From: Anisus vortex
Taxonomy: Eukaryota; Mollusca; Gastropoda; Planorbidae
Direction of reading: 5' to 3'
Length of the DNA: 64,000 nucleotides
NCBI GenBank assembly: GCA_949126835.1
Contig: OX421506.1
Location: forward strand, 14,976,284-15,040,283
Positions within the stretch are counted from its first letter, which is position 1; every line of letters starts with the position of its first letter. A model generated the notes under the pieces. It made no database searches and was not told where the DNA came from. It saw only the letters and a program-made list of their open reading frames with translations. Positions 1 through 12,271 of this stretch are shown piece by piece. The position numbers were made by a program, and so were the translations under genes.

Positions 1-34
1 CTAGTATATATTTGTTTCTTTGTGTGTCTGACAG

Positions 35-287
35 AAAGGTGGCGACATCAGAAAAAGACATTTAACCACTGGGGCCACGGCTCTGCATGTAGCAGCCAAA
101 ATGGGCCACCAAGCTATAGTATCCTACCTGATACAATACTGCAAACAGTATCACAGGAAGAACACAGCACGCCAGCCTGGCAGTGTGCCGAGGCCTAGTT
201 CTGGTCAGGCGAGCAGGAATCGTTATCTGGACATCAACGCAATGGACAGAGAGAATAAGACAGCTTTACAAGTAGCCGCTGAGAGAG
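35..287 (+). CDS. Ankyrin gene exon a
   Basis: The acceptor is gtctgacag before 35 and the donor is gttagt at 288. The exon is in phase 0 at its start and leaves one base. It holds TALHVAAKMGHQAIVSYLI and the start of the next repeat, TALQVAAERG, with a polar insert between them. Confidence 0.8.
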
Positions 288-3200
288 GTTAGTTAGAGTA
301 GAGAGTATCTATCTATCCATCTATACATCTTTTTATCCATCTATCTATCTATATACCCATCTTTAAATCTATCTATCTTTCTATCTATCCATCTATACAT
401 CTTTTTATCCATCTATCTATCTATTTACCCATCTTTAAATCTATCTATATTTCTATCTATCCATCCATGTATAAATCTCTTTAGCCATCTATCTAAATAC
501 CTATCTATAAGTCTTTTTATCTATTGATCTATCTATCTATATATGTATCTATCTATCCATTTATAGATCTACTGTATATATTGGAGCATAGGTCACATCA
601 GTGGATAGGTCACTGTAACTGACTGGCAGATAGGTTGAACTATTAGCTTGGACATTACACTGCACTTTTTTGAACATGAATTCCTTTTTTAAATCATACT
701 TTTTAAACATAAAAGTTACAAAATATTCCTCTTCATTGGGAAACTGTCCTTACAAATAGTTTGCAGTCATGCATAACCCAAACATAAACCAATGAGGTAA
801 GGTTTTAATTTTTTTTTTATCAAACAATAATCGAAGTCAGTGTACAAGTATTGTTTTTTTATGGTTCCAACTGCAATAGAGTCAAGCACAAGCTTTTCTC
901 TCTTTTGTTTTGTTCGCCTTTTTAACAACCCCTATAAAAATCCAAAATTGGCGGTCTTTGCCATGGCAACCTATACATTTTCAGACATTCAAAATAGATT
1001 TTACTGAATGATATGTGTTTAAAGTTTAAGATGTTTTGGTTGAGAACTTAAAAGAAAAATTTGGTAAATAGTATCTCACAGCCTTAATATAACTTTAAGT
1101 TGAACCATATTTCTTAAGGGTATCAATAACACATTTTTAAGTTTATTTTTGTGTCAAAAAAAGGTTTCCTCCATTCTTATGGTCCTAATTTTAGATCCTG
1201 TATTCCTTATTTTTACATTGAGTGTGCCACATTATTATGAGTGGGAGTAGTTGGTATATTACATTTTTACTAGAGAAAATTTCTTATTTAATCATATATT
1301 GTTTTGTATTATTTCTCTATGAATACATGCCTTTTTTTATCTCCAAATCTATTTCAGATATAATATGCGAAATTTGACTAAACCTTTGTGTAATTAATCC
1401 ACACTATCTTGTCTTATTTTTCTAGTTTAGTCATCATTAAATTCCATTCTAAATATTTCCGCAGGTTATAGTAAAATTGTGGAGCTTCTGTTATCCTACG
1501 GTGCCACCACCGCCATGCTGGATAACAACGGCAATTTAGTGACGTGTCCCCAGTACGAAGGTGTGAGAATCATCATTGAAGGGCACAGAGAGCAGCACAT
1601 CAAACAGATCATCAGATGTATAGAGGATAAATCAAAGAAAGCTCTGACCAGCTTACAACAAATTTGGCTGGTGAGTTGTACTAATAATAATAATTCTTAT
1701 ATAGCGCATATTGTTCTATGTGCGCTGACAACAGTTACAGACAGAGTACAAACAACGAAGAACAGACAAAAATGTATATATGTACAGGTGAATACTGCTA
1801 CTGAGATAGGTGAGTCTTCAACCAGCGCCTTCCTGAAGGTGTCGTAGCGAAACAGTAGTGGGAGGGGATTCCAGTACTGATAGAAGCTTCCCCCCCCCCC
1901 ATTTTAGTTTTAAATTAATGAAAGAGTGACACTGATGATAAATGCCAAGCCTGGGAACAATTTTAATGGTCCATAATACTCAGACTATAGTTTTAAACCT
2001 TAATTTTCAATTCTACGTTTGGAAGCATAATGTATGCCTATAAAAGCATAAAATACAACTTTTATTTAGCCATTTATTGAGTTGAAATGAACAAAGATTT
2101 CTAGCTAACAGGACATTATAATGATGTAGAAAGGTTGTTAGTGTTTGTACTTTTGATTTTGATCAATTTTTGGAAACATGCCAAAAGTCACAAACTTTGT
2201 TAAATTTATTATACATTTTACATTTTATTCCAAAGCCAAAGTTTGACCATCACTTGCGTGACAAAGAAGGAAATACTCCGTTGATGATTGCAGCAAAACG
2301 AGGGAAAGTCGCCATCCTTGAATTCCTACTGGAGTCAGCGGTTTATCCTGAGATATCTCAGTACGAGTCAGAGAGGTAAGATTTCTTATTTGTTTTATTG
2401 GAGTCAGATTCCCGTGAATTTTATTGTGGACATAGAAATAAAAAAAGAAATAAGTAACATAACTAGGTAACATTTTATAAAATTATTTTGTCATCCTATG
2501 CTAAATGTTATGGACATTTTTTCTAAACAGAAGTTTTGTTGTGTCTTACAATCTGTGGTATGAGTCTAATTTTGATTTTGATAAGTGTTTTAATTATTTT
2601 AAGATTTGTTGATTTTCCTGGTTTGTTCAGGCAACCCAATCCATATCAAGATGCTTCTTGGGAAGATAATAGAACTTAAATGCATTTGTTCTTGCAAATG
2701 GAATTTTAAAAAAACCTGCTTTTATGCCCTATGTCCATCTTTGCATGATTTGGTTGCTGCGTTGTATTTCTAAGTTGGAATCAAATGCCTTATGTATAGT
2801 CATTACTTTACTCTTTGCCCTTCTGTCCTCTAGTGTTTTTTAAGTTAAAAGATTTTACTAGTGGCATTACACTGATCAGGTGTGAATATTGACTAGTAAT
2901 GAACAGTGCAGCTCTTTTCTGGATTTTATAAAATGTTTTCTTTAGTTGATGGGTCTCTTACAGAAGATGCATATCATATATATATATAAATCTCAAAAGG
3001 AATATGTATGTGGCTGGCTGGGTATGTACATACCGCATAATCTTTTTAAATACTGGACATAAAAACGTGAAATTTGCTACAAATATTCTTTGCGTTACGG
3101 CGGTGAACACTGTCAAGGTTTTAAAAAAATTAAAATGACCGCAGTGGTCAGTTTGGTCAAAAAACGCGAATAAAACGACATATTTTGGGTTCATGTTGAA

Positions 3201-6200
3201 TTTGCCGTTCCAACTTTTTATAGTTTTTCGATCGATCGCGCTAAGAAAATAAAAAAAAGGATGGCGTTGAGATTTTTTTCAGGATGACGTCATCAAAGTT
3301 TGCGCAGGGATAGCTGGTTGTCTTCTTTTTTTATGGCGTCATCGAATTTTGCGTATTCATTTTAATTAACTTCGCTTCAACCTTTGCTAATGTACTTTAT
3401 GAATGAATAGAACAAAATATATTCACGTTTTAATTTGCGTCGTAATTTATAGCGGGATATTTTAAAATTGTTATAATGGGTAATGATTAATGGTTTTAAT
3501 GGGTATCTTACGTTGTAACTGGCAAATAAAAAATTCCTTCACGTTTTTATTCGTGTTGTATATGTCCACAGAATAGGTATAAAACAGAATGCGCAATCGC
3601 ATTTTATTTCTGTTTTGGGCAGTAATACCGACGCCATACTAAGCTTATTTAAACGCAGCGGTCCTGGTTACACTCTATATTTATGCTTATTTAGCCTACA
3701 ACGTCCTTTTCTTCAAATCTACAAGTTCGAACACCCAAAGCTAATATTTCAGGCAAAATGTGCATAAACGGTTGTGTAATAAACTACAACAATGATGCGA
3801 AAACGACTGATTATCGTAAAAAAGAGCATGTCAAACTGCATGGCTTTCCTGACTCCATAAAGGATAAACAACGGCATAAACAACCTCATATTAACTCATT
3901 ATGAATTATATGCCTATTTCCCTTCATAATTTTAAAAGTTTATTTTGGTTTAAAAAGTATATATATTTATGTACCGGTAGCCGTAGCAATTTAGTTACCG
4001 GTACCGAGCTACGTCTAAGCCATTTTTTTTTCAAATCAGTACCGGGTAATAAATATTTTTACATCATATTGGCCTAATCATATAATGTTCAAAACAAAAT
4101 GGGTAATTTAGTCAAATTTATATAAAAGTAAGCCTATAATGAAAGATAATGTAGGCCCTATATATATTGTATATATTTATGGCAGACTTAGATATCCTTT
4201 CACATTTTACTATAGTAGCGTCTCTAGCGACCGCTGCATTGCGGAAAATGGTAACTTTTAGTGACTGCGTATATAGGGATTGTGCATTCTGTTCTATACC
4301 TATTCTGTGTATACGTCTTATAAACTTTGTAGCGGGAAATTTTTCAATTGCCAGGCAATGTTTAAATTGCCGAGCTCAACGTTTTAAAGTTTTAATTTGT
4401 ATCGTATACGTCTTATAAACTATGTAGCGGGAAATTTTTATATTGCCGGGCAATGTTTAAATTTGCCGGACCAACTTTTAAAAGTTTTAATTCATGTCGT
4501 ATACGTTGTATAAACTATGATTCATATCGGTTTCAGTTGTTATTGTTTTTCCTGTTGAATTTAAAATTTAATTCTAAGTTTGCTTCCAAAGCAACAATAA
4601 ATAAATAGCAAATAACACCAACAAAAACAAAAAAAAAATAAGCAAAAATAAATAAATATTGATCTACGACTAATGTTGTAGCAAAAAAATATATCAAACA
4701 ATCATTTTCGAATTAACAGTACTTTTTAAAAGACATGTGAGTTCTGTTTTACAGAAAGAGTTTAATTACCCAATAAACTCACAAAATTCGATCATAGTGG
4801 TCATACTTTGAGCAAGAAATAAAAAAAAATTATTATTATTTGTTTTTCCTTTTTAGTTGTATATTGAATTGGTGTATAATAAAGTGTGCAAAACAAAAAT
4901 AAATTAAAAAAATACTGACCACAAAAAAAAAACATACTACTTTATGTATGTTGCAAACAAAACTAAAAAACTATAATGTGTCAAGCATATTCTAAAAAAC
5001 AGCCCGTTCGAAGAATCGGGCACATATCGGCTTGTCATATATAAATCTCAAAAGGAATATGTGGCTGGCTGGGTATGTACATACCGCATAATCTTTTTAA
5101 ATACTGGACATAAAAACGTGAAATTTGCTACAAATATTCTTTGCGTTAAGGCGGTGAACACTGTCAAGGTTTTAAAAAAATTAAAATGACCGCAGTGGTC
5201 AGTTTGGTCAAAAAACGCAAAAAAAACAACATATTTTGGGTTCATGTTGACTTTGCCGTTCCAACTTTTTATAGTTTTTCAATCGATCGCGCTAAAAAAA
5301 ATAAGAAAAAAGGATGCGCAGAGATTATTTTTGTATGACGTCATCAAAGTTTGTGCAGTGTTAGCTGGCTGTCTTTTTTTTTTGGCGTCATCAAATGTTG
5401 CGTATTCATTTTAATTAACTTTGCTTCAACGTTTGCTAATGTACTTTATGAATGAATAGAACAAAATATATTCACGTTTTAATTTGCGTCGTAATTTATA
5501 GCGGGATATTTTTAAATTGTTATAATGGGTAATGATTAATGGTTTAAATGGGTAACTTACGTTGTATCTGGCAAATAAAAAATTCCTTCACGTTTTTATT
5601 CGTGTTGTATACGTTCACAGAATAGGTATAAAACAGAATGCGCAATCGCATTTTTTTCTGTTTTGGGCAGTAATACCGACGTCATACTAATTTTATTTAA
5701 ACGCAGCGGTCCTGGTTACACTCTATATTTATGCTTATTTAGCCTACAATGTCTTTTTCTTCAAATCTACAAGTTTGAACAAACAAAGCTAATGTTTCAG
5801 GCAAAATGTGGTAAAACGGTTGTGTAATAAACTACAACAATGATGCGAAAACGATTGATTATCGTAACAACAAGCATATCAAACTGCATGGCTTTCCTGA
5901 CTCCATAAAAGATAAACAACGGGATAAACAACCTCATATTAACCCATTATGAATTATATTACAATTTCCCTCTATAATTTTAAAACATTATTTTGGTTTA
6001 CAAAGTATATATTTATGTACCGGTAGCCGTAGCAATTTAGTTATCGGTATAAGCCATTTTTTTAAATCAGTACCGCGTAAGAGGACCTATATTTTTACAT
6101 CATATTGGCCTAATCCTATAATGTTGAAAAGAAAATTGGTAATTAAGTCAAATTTATATAAAAGTAAGCCTATAATGAAAGATAATGTAGGCCCTATATA

Positions 6201-9200
6201 TATTGTATATATTTATGGTAGACGTAGATATCCTTTCTCATTTTACTATAGTAGCGTCTCTAGCGACCGCTGCATTGCCCCCCAAAAAAAATGGCGGAAG
6301 CGAGCTTCACTTTTAGTGACTGCGTACATAGGAATTGCGCATTCTGTTCTATACCTATTCTGTGTATAAGTCTTATCAACTTTATAGCGGGAAATTGTTT
6401 AATTGCCGGGCAATGTTTAAATTGCCGGGATCAATTTTTAAAAGTTAAATTTGTATCTTATACATCTTATAAACTTTGTAGCGGGAATTTTTATATTGCC
6501 GGGCAATGTTTTAATTTGCCGGGACTAACTTTTAAAAGTTTAATTCATATCGTTTACGTTGTATAAACTATGATTCATATGGGTTTTATTTGTTATGGTT
6601 TTTCCTGTTGAATTTAAAACTTAATTCTAAGGATGCTTCCAAAGCAACAATAAATAAATAATTAGCAAATAACACCAACAAATACACAAAAAATAAATAA
6701 ATAAAATATTGATCTACGACTAATGTTGTCTCAAAAAATGTATCAAAAAATCATTTTTAAATTAACAGTACTTTTTAAATGACATGTGAGTTCTGTTTTA
6801 CAGAAAGAGTTTAATTACCCAATAAACTCACACCATTACATCAAAGTGGTCATACATTGAGCAAGAAATTAAAAAAAATGATTCTTATTTGTTTTTCCTT
6901 TTTAGTTGTATATTGAATTGGTGTATTTTAAAGTGTTCAAAACAACAATAAATAAAAAAAAAATACTGAACACAAAAAACAACATACTACTTTATGTATG
7001 TTGCAAAAACAAAACTACAAAACTATCATGTGTCAAGTCTTTTCTACATAAAGCCCGTTCAAAGAATCGGGCACATATCAGCTTGTTCAGTATAAGTATA
7101 ACCAATGTTAGGTAGTATTTTAGTTTTATGGTCTAGTTAAATTTACAGGCGTTCCATTTTTTTTAAGCCAAAGGTTTTGATTGATTTTCAGCAAACATGT
7201 GGATTCCAGGAAAGCTTGTTATTTATTATTTCTATTAAGTACTCTGCAACAACAAGTTATTATTTTATTTTTACCTGTTTGTTTACCTTCTTTTAGTGAC
7301 ACAGATTCAGATACTGACTCTGGAATGTTGGATCAAACCAAAGAAATCTCTAAAGATGGTAAGCATACAACAATACTGAGTGTGGTGTTGGAACAGTATT
7401 ATAACTAATGGTTGTTTCCCTTGTGGAGATTGTTAGAGTTATGTGCCTTCACTATGTTTCCCATGATTCCCCAAATGTTGCTGCTGTGAAGCCTTTCCCT
7501 TCCACTGGAGTAAAGAAATGGCATCCAGCTGTCTGTTTAGTAGTAATAAAAGATTGTATTATAGTGGTAATTGTTTACTAGTATTCTTCTTTATCTTCCT
7601 ACAAATTCTTCTTTATATTCCTACAAATTCTTCTTTATATTCCTACAAATTCTTCTTTATATTCCTACAAATTCTTCTGTATATTCCTGCAAATAATAAA
7701 CTGACAAATGACAGTTTTTCATTTTTTTATTTTTACAAAATTGTATTTCTAGTTAATTTTATTAGTACTCTATAAAATAGACTGACTCCAAGTTCCTCGA
7801 TGCAGAAGAGGATGTGACAGCACATATTGATGCCACATGGCTTCACCTTCCATAGTAAAGAAGCACAAACTGAAGTACATACAAAAGCACAAAATTGCAT
7901 ATTTACATAGACTTACACAAATTTGTTCCCACACACAGAGAGAGAGACACACAGAGATGACATATGCATTCAAATACATGTATTCACAGCCTCTTAGACA
8001 GTAAGCAAACCAATGCTATGAAAAATTCAAAAATTATTTCATTTTGAAGCAAGGTGAACATCCTTGTCCAGGTTTTATTAATTTAATTTGTTGTCTACAA
8101 TTACAAATATTTTGTACAATGTAGATGAGCTTCATGGCAGTCTGGAGGCCACACCATCATCTTTCACACACAGCAGCTTGAACATAGAAAGGGACATTAA
8201 GTAAGTAACATTAAATTAAAGTTTCATTCAAAACTGTCACAAAGTTATCCAAAGAAATTTTGATGATAACTAAATAAATTGTAAATTTAAATTGTGTGTA
8301 TTGGTTTCATAAACTGTGTTGTAACTTGTTGTTTTTATACTTAAAATATTATTTTTTTAACTGATTCATATCAAAAGTTCTTATTTATTCTGTTTCTGAA
8401 CAGTTGAAAAAAAAAAAGTAACTACCGGGTATTTGGTTTGCATTGAACTGAATGCTAATGTTACAGTGACAATCAAAGGGCCAATTTCTTGATCTATGGG
8501 TCAATGTAGTCTAGTCACAGCCCACTTGGATTGCTATTCCAAAGGGCCGGTGTTTGAATTCATGTTAAAGCCAGACTTTTTCTTTCTAGGGACTGGGGTG
8601 GGTGTACCCGGAGTCTACCCAACATTTATTGGCACTCAACGTTAGTTGGATGATCGGCAGCCTGTTTGACTGGCATACCAAAGGTTCTGGGTTGAAATCC
8701 TGGTTAAGGCTAGGATCTGTTCCCTGGACTGGAGGGTGTCATTGAGTCTACCCAGATCTGATAGGGTGCCTGACATTTTTTGGGGTACAGTAAAGATGGC
8801 TGGGCATTGTGCTGGCCACACAATCCTCTAGAATGCCGTGGCCACAGAAACTGGTGAACGATGCTTCACGGCCCTATGGTCAATCTGATGGGTACTTTAC
8901 TTTACTGATATTAGTTGTGGCAAAGTAAAGGCTGCTGGGCAACTTGATCTGAAATGGATCCATAAGTTACTTACATGTTTATATTGTTCCTTATCCACCC
9001 AGGGAAGATTTTACAGACTCAGGTCAACTTGTCCCAAGTAATGCTCTCACCAACAGTCTTGAAGTGTTCTTTCAGAAGAGATTAACAAGGATTGTCAATG
9101 ATGCCAACAGGCCTAAAGGTTTTTCAATATATCATGGTAACAGTGACATATTTTTTTCTTTAATTATGTATTCATTTATCATATATAATTTCCTTAACTG

Positions 9201-11391
9201 TGTTTATACTTTTTTTTGTTGGCAATCAACTCTTAGGTTATTTGTGTGCATTATTAACTTTCATAAATTTTAAAGATAATACTAACAGTAATAGGAAGAT
9301 AAAAAAAAAGGAGAAAATAATTTTGTTTTATATCCCATAGATTTGATTTCACTAGATGTATTTATAAGACATTCAAAATAGTGTATCTATTACAGATGGC
9401 CTTGTCAGTCATGTCTGCGCTGTGAATCTGCTGGACGGCACCACAGCGCTGCACCAAGCCCTGAAGGCATCAGACAATCTCAGCATAGCAGCTTCGCTGG
9501 TGAACTCTGACCCCGCTGTGCTGACCCTACAAGATGACAAAGGGGAGACAGTCCTGCACGCAGCTTGTAGGTGGAATAGAAAGAAATGCGTGGAATTTAT
9601 TCTGGTATTTATCATTTGTTGGAAGCCAATGACATTCTATTAAGCATCTCATCTAAAATATTGAAGCCCATTAGCTTTTTTTGTTGGCTCTTTGTCAGGC
9701 GACGTGACTTACTTGACTTAATCCCCAGAGTTCCTAATGGAGAAAAGGGCCGTAATTACAATTCTCTATAGTGATCTTGGGTGGTTCCCCTCAGCTGGGT
9801 CCATGTTCAGGCAAAGTTATTTGTAAACATTTTCAGAAGAAAAACTTTTATTTTTTAAACTTTCCTTATTGTTGTAAATCTAGCAGCATCATTCTCAGAT
9901 TACAATCCTCAATGTCTTGAGTCGAAATCTAGGATAAATGCCATATTTTCTTTCTCCTGAGGGACTGAAGTTTTTTTTTAATTTTATCCAACTTGATGGG
10001 TTACTAACTAACTGACCTTAATGGAAGGGAAAGTAAAGACAGTAAGGAATTCGGCTGAAGTACATGGAAACTAGTGAACCCTGCTTTACTAATAGACAAG
10101 ATCTGAAAAGGATTGTTTTAATCACTTGCTTTGACAGCTTGCTACTCCATTGATATTGTGTCTCAATAAAGTCTCATTTGTCTCACATTAATTATTTACT
10201 TTTCATTAGTCAAAGAATTAGTTTTCACGACCTTATGCTCAATTTATTTCTCCTCAGTCACATATGACATATAGAGTAAAACAACTAACGGGAATGGGGC
10301 TAGGTCTAAAAAATGTGTCAATATAATGGTGCAATTAGATTGACTGAAACGGCTTAATAGAAGAAGAGTTAGACACTATTTATCCAGTGTTGTTGTGTTG
10401 TAAATTCTATGCATGCACAAAACTTAAGAGTTCTTTTATGTTCATGACCTTTTAGAGCCAGCCTGACCTAGACCTCAATCTGCGTGCCAGAGATGGCTGC
10501 TTGCCCGAAGAGCTCACTTCCTCCAGGGCAATACGTAAATTGCTGGTGAAAGCAAGAGCCTCAGTTGTCAAAGTCAAAACAGAGTAGGAACATTTTATTT
10601 ATTCTATTTGAACAGCAGAGGTTTTAATAATAAAACTATTCTCTTTAAGCTACAGCATTTTAGTAAAAGAACAAATGTACAGTATTGATATGACTCTAAT
10701 TTATTGGTTCAGAAGTTTACTTACTGCAATTTTACTGTTTCATTTTCTGTAGAATTCTTCAAAGTAGTTTCATTATAACACTAGTGGTTATGCCCGTAAA
10801 AATGACTAAGAAACAAATGATTAAAATTTGTTTTGTTAAAAGAGACAGAAAAAAATAACTAACACTATTACAATAAAAACTGTAGTTAAAACGTGTTTAG
10901 TTTTTGTTATTTTTTTATTGAAAGCATTTCAAAGGGATATCATTCTGAAATGGTGCTCAGTTTAGAACTTTAACATACAGTGATTATCAATAGGTCTAAG
11001 TTTTTTTTTTAAATTAACAAATTAAGCAATATTGTTTATATAATAAAAAATTCATTTTGAGGACGTTTCCAATTTATACATTTAACTTTTCCCCAGATTA
11101 GTCAGATGGCTTAGGAGCCTATAGAGGAAAAACACATATAGAAATATATAAACAAACATATAAACAAACTCACAGCAATTATATATATTGATAGTCAGCA
11201 ATACATGTGAGTATTTAATGTAACTAATAAAAAAAAATGTTTTTCTCAGGGTGAATACACCATTCAGCCGTCCGTCATCCGTGGCTGAAAGTGAACATTC
11301 CAGCAGTGCGCGAAGTTCAACAGTTAATTTTGACAAAATCCACACGCATTATGAAGCACTGAAGCATGGAGGCGTGAAGACGAACGTTTGA
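35..11391 (+). CDS. Ankyrin-repeat protein, C-terminal part (spliced, 9 exons, 5'-incomplete)
   Basis: I join exons 35-287, 1465-1670, 2236-2375, 7297-7358, 8125-8200, 9003-9136, 9396-9604, 10456-10583 and 11250-11391. Every junction has AG/GT borders and matching phase, giving 1,350 nt (449 aa plus stop). Visible ankyrin units: TALHVAAKMGH near residue 15, TALQVAAERG near 75 followed by IVELLLSYGA, a copy with NTPLMIAAKRG near 166, TALHQALKAS near 305 and TVLHAACRWN near 341. Residues 200-290 are an acidic/Ser-rich linker (DTDSDTDSG). The last 90 residues are basic and then Ser-rich. Ankyrin repeats are protein-binding scaffolds, probably intracellular here, since no helix or signal is visible in this part. 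I do not recognise the family. The start lies left of the window. Intron 3 (4.9 kb) carries a LINE fragment and a 2-kb tandem element pair. Confidence 0.8.
301..565 (+). repeat. CTAT/CCAT microsatellite
   Basis: Degenerate tetranucleotide tract of ctat and ccat words in intron a-b of the ankyrin gene. The remaining intron (566-1464) shows nothing recognisable. Confidence 0.85.
1465..1670 (+). CDS. Ankyrin gene exon b
   Basis: The acceptor is ttccgcag and the donor gtgagt. It completes the second repeat (IVELLLSYGA) and continues into a Lys/Gln-rich helix-like stretch ending QQIWL. It ends in phase 0. Confidence 0.8.
1679..1885 (+). mobile_element. Dispersed SINE/MITE-like repeat (AATAATAAT...TATATAGCGC type)
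   Basis: The stretch opens aataataataattcttata followed by tagcgc and later contains gtcttcaaccagcgccttc and a gggaggggattccag end. I recall this word order from repeats common in marine and freshwater invertebrates. It starts immediately after the exon b donor. The class is uncertain. Confidence 0.45.
2236..2375 (+). CDS. Ankyrin gene exon c
   Basis: It begins PKFDHHLRDKEGNTPLMIAA and encodes one full ankyrin repeat. The donor is gtaaga. A second acceptor AG six bases further in (exon start 2242) is also in frame, so the start could shift by two codons. Confidence 0.75.
2606..2930 (-). mobile_element. Degenerate LINE 3' fragment (jockey/CR1-like)
   Basis: On the + strand this reads ttttcctggtttgttcaggc, then aatgccttatgtat and ctctttgcccttctgtcctc. 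These words recur in the same order at 20.4, 35.8 and 62.7 kb and, inverted, in the RT-bearing copy at 30.3-31.6 kb. It is the oldest-looking copy. Confidence 0.65.
2991..5035. repeat. 2.04-kb interspersed element, tandem copy 1
   Basis: It begins tctcaaaaggaatatg after a TA-rich tract and ends with the hairpin gcccgttcgaagaatcgggc plus acatatcggcttgt. It is followed after ten bases by a second copy. No long ORF is present. Inside are repeated words built on gccgggcaatgtttaaa and 'gcgggaaatttt'. It may be a non-autonomous Helitron-like or Penelope-like unit. The class is not established. Confidence 0.75.
5046..7086. repeat. 2.04-kb interspersed element, tandem copy 2
   Basis: It aligns end to end with copy 1 by eye, with only point changes and small indels. 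It ends in the hairpin gcccgttcaaagaatcgggc and gcttgt. The head-to-tail arrangement sits in intron c-d of the ankyrin gene. Confidence 0.75.
7297..7358 (+). CDS. Ankyrin gene exon d
   Basis: A short 62-nt exon after a pyrimidine-rich acceptor (ccttcttttag) with donor gtaagc. It encodes the acidic stretch SDTDSDTDSGMLDQTKE. Its phase matches exons c and e. Confidence 0.7.
7582..7692 (+). repeat. 22-bp minisatellite
   Basis: About five copies of a unit containing ttctttatattcctacaaa, 22 bp apart. Confidence 0.85.
8125..8200 (+). CDS. Ankyrin gene exon e
   Basis: A 76-nt exon with donor gtaagt and acceptor caatgtag. It encodes a Ser/Thr-rich linker (DELHGSLEATPSSF). Its phase matches both neighbours. 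Confidence 0.65.
8500..8910 (+). mobile_element. tRNA-derived SINE, partial copy followed by a fuller copy
   Basis: The second copy (about 8640-8910) has a tRNA-like B box (ggttgaaatcc) after 'gactggcataccaaagg', then a body with gtctacccag, ggtgcctgacatt, ggccacagaaactgg and 'gggtactttacttta'. The first (8500-8635) is a truncated copy of the head. I recall a similar SINE in pulmonate snails. This is the main basis for the gastropod inference. Confidence 0.65.
9003..9136 (+). CDS. Ankyrin gene exon f
   Basis: The acceptor is tccacccag and the donor gtaaca at 9137. An alternative donor at 9119 (gttttt) keeps the same phase and would drop six codons. It encodes EDFTDSGQLVPSN and a basic FFQKRLTRIVNDAN helix. 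Confidence 0.65.
9396..9604 (+). CDS. Ankyrin gene exon g
   Basis: The acceptor is ctattacag and the donor gtattt. It holds two ankyrin-like units, TALHQALKASDNLSIAASL and GETVLHAACRWNRKKCVEFI. Exon GC content is well above that of the introns. Confidence 0.8.
9895..10110 (+). mobile_element. Degenerate SINE copy
   Basis: It carries diverged versions of the SINE words: cttgagtcgaaatctagg (B-box-like), ggaaagtaaagacagtaagg and 'catggaaactagtgaaccctgc'. It lies in intron g-h. Confidence 0.4.
10456..10583 (+). CDS. Ankyrin gene exon h
   Basis: The acceptor is gaccttttag. The donor gtagga overlaps an in-frame TAG, so this exon would be terminal if unspliced. Splicing to exon i restores a longer frame. 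It encodes DLDLNLRARDGCLPEEL and a basic tail. Confidence 0.65.
11250..11391 (+). CDS. Ankyrin gene last exon (i)
   Basis: The acceptor is gtttttctcag. It encodes a Ser-rich C-terminus (PSSVAESEHSSSARSS) ending GGVKTNV and a TGA at 11389-11391. It fits in phase with exon h. Confidence 0.65.
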
Positions 11392-12271
11392 TCCTGAAAT
11401 GGAAACATTAACTCCCCAGGAGGACATGTCATGGTGAATTAATGTTAGAGGCGGTGTTCCATACACACAGCGCACAGCAGACATGGTGCACAAAAGACGC
11501 AGTGCACAGAGGACGCAGCATGCATTATACACATTCACCTTCAACACTAAACACATCACCTGCTACTATTAGCTACAGTACTAAGAACAATTATAGTACT
11601 GACAATCTCACTGGAGCCATTTAAAATATTGTGCCAATATTTAATATGATTATTTTATTATTCCTCTTTGTCAGTGCAAAATAATTCCTAATGTTTGAAG
11701 TATGTTATATAATGTGACACAAACAAAATTAATGTGACGGTGATAGAGCTGACAAATATGGAAATGATTGACCCCAAAGCTATGGTAATGACTAAGCCCC
11801 TCAACTATGGGGATGGTTCAGCCCACAGCTATGGAAATTATTGAGCCCACAGCTAAGGTAATGGGTGAGGTTACAGCTCAAACAGCATGTAAAGTTGTGT
11901 CAATCAGGGGAAGCAACCTCTAAAGTATGTTTCTATGGACTATTTATCGGATACTTCAAAGTGTTCAATAATTAGCATAATGTATTAAATACCAAGTTTT
12001 GTTCATAAAAAAAAATTTTGTTTAAATTTTAGAGTACAATTTAGCAACTGCTGTTTTTTTTATTTTTCTTATTTTTTTAGAAGAGCTATTTTGTTTTCAA
12101 ACTATTTTGTGCTAATTTATTTGTTTTATTAAAGTTAAGGCTGTTACAATGGAACTCCAATATTCATCTGTGCTAATACTCATCTTTTAAAAATATTCTT
12201 CCAGTTTTTTCTGTTTGATATTTTGGATTTAATATTTGCTTGATAACTCAATATAAAGTCACCAGTCTCCT

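Noticed and set aside
1671..1847. Read-through of ankyrin exon b into NNNNSYIAHIVLC...
   Set aside because: The continuation is the dispersed AATAATAAT repeat. A good gtgagt donor sits exactly at its edge.
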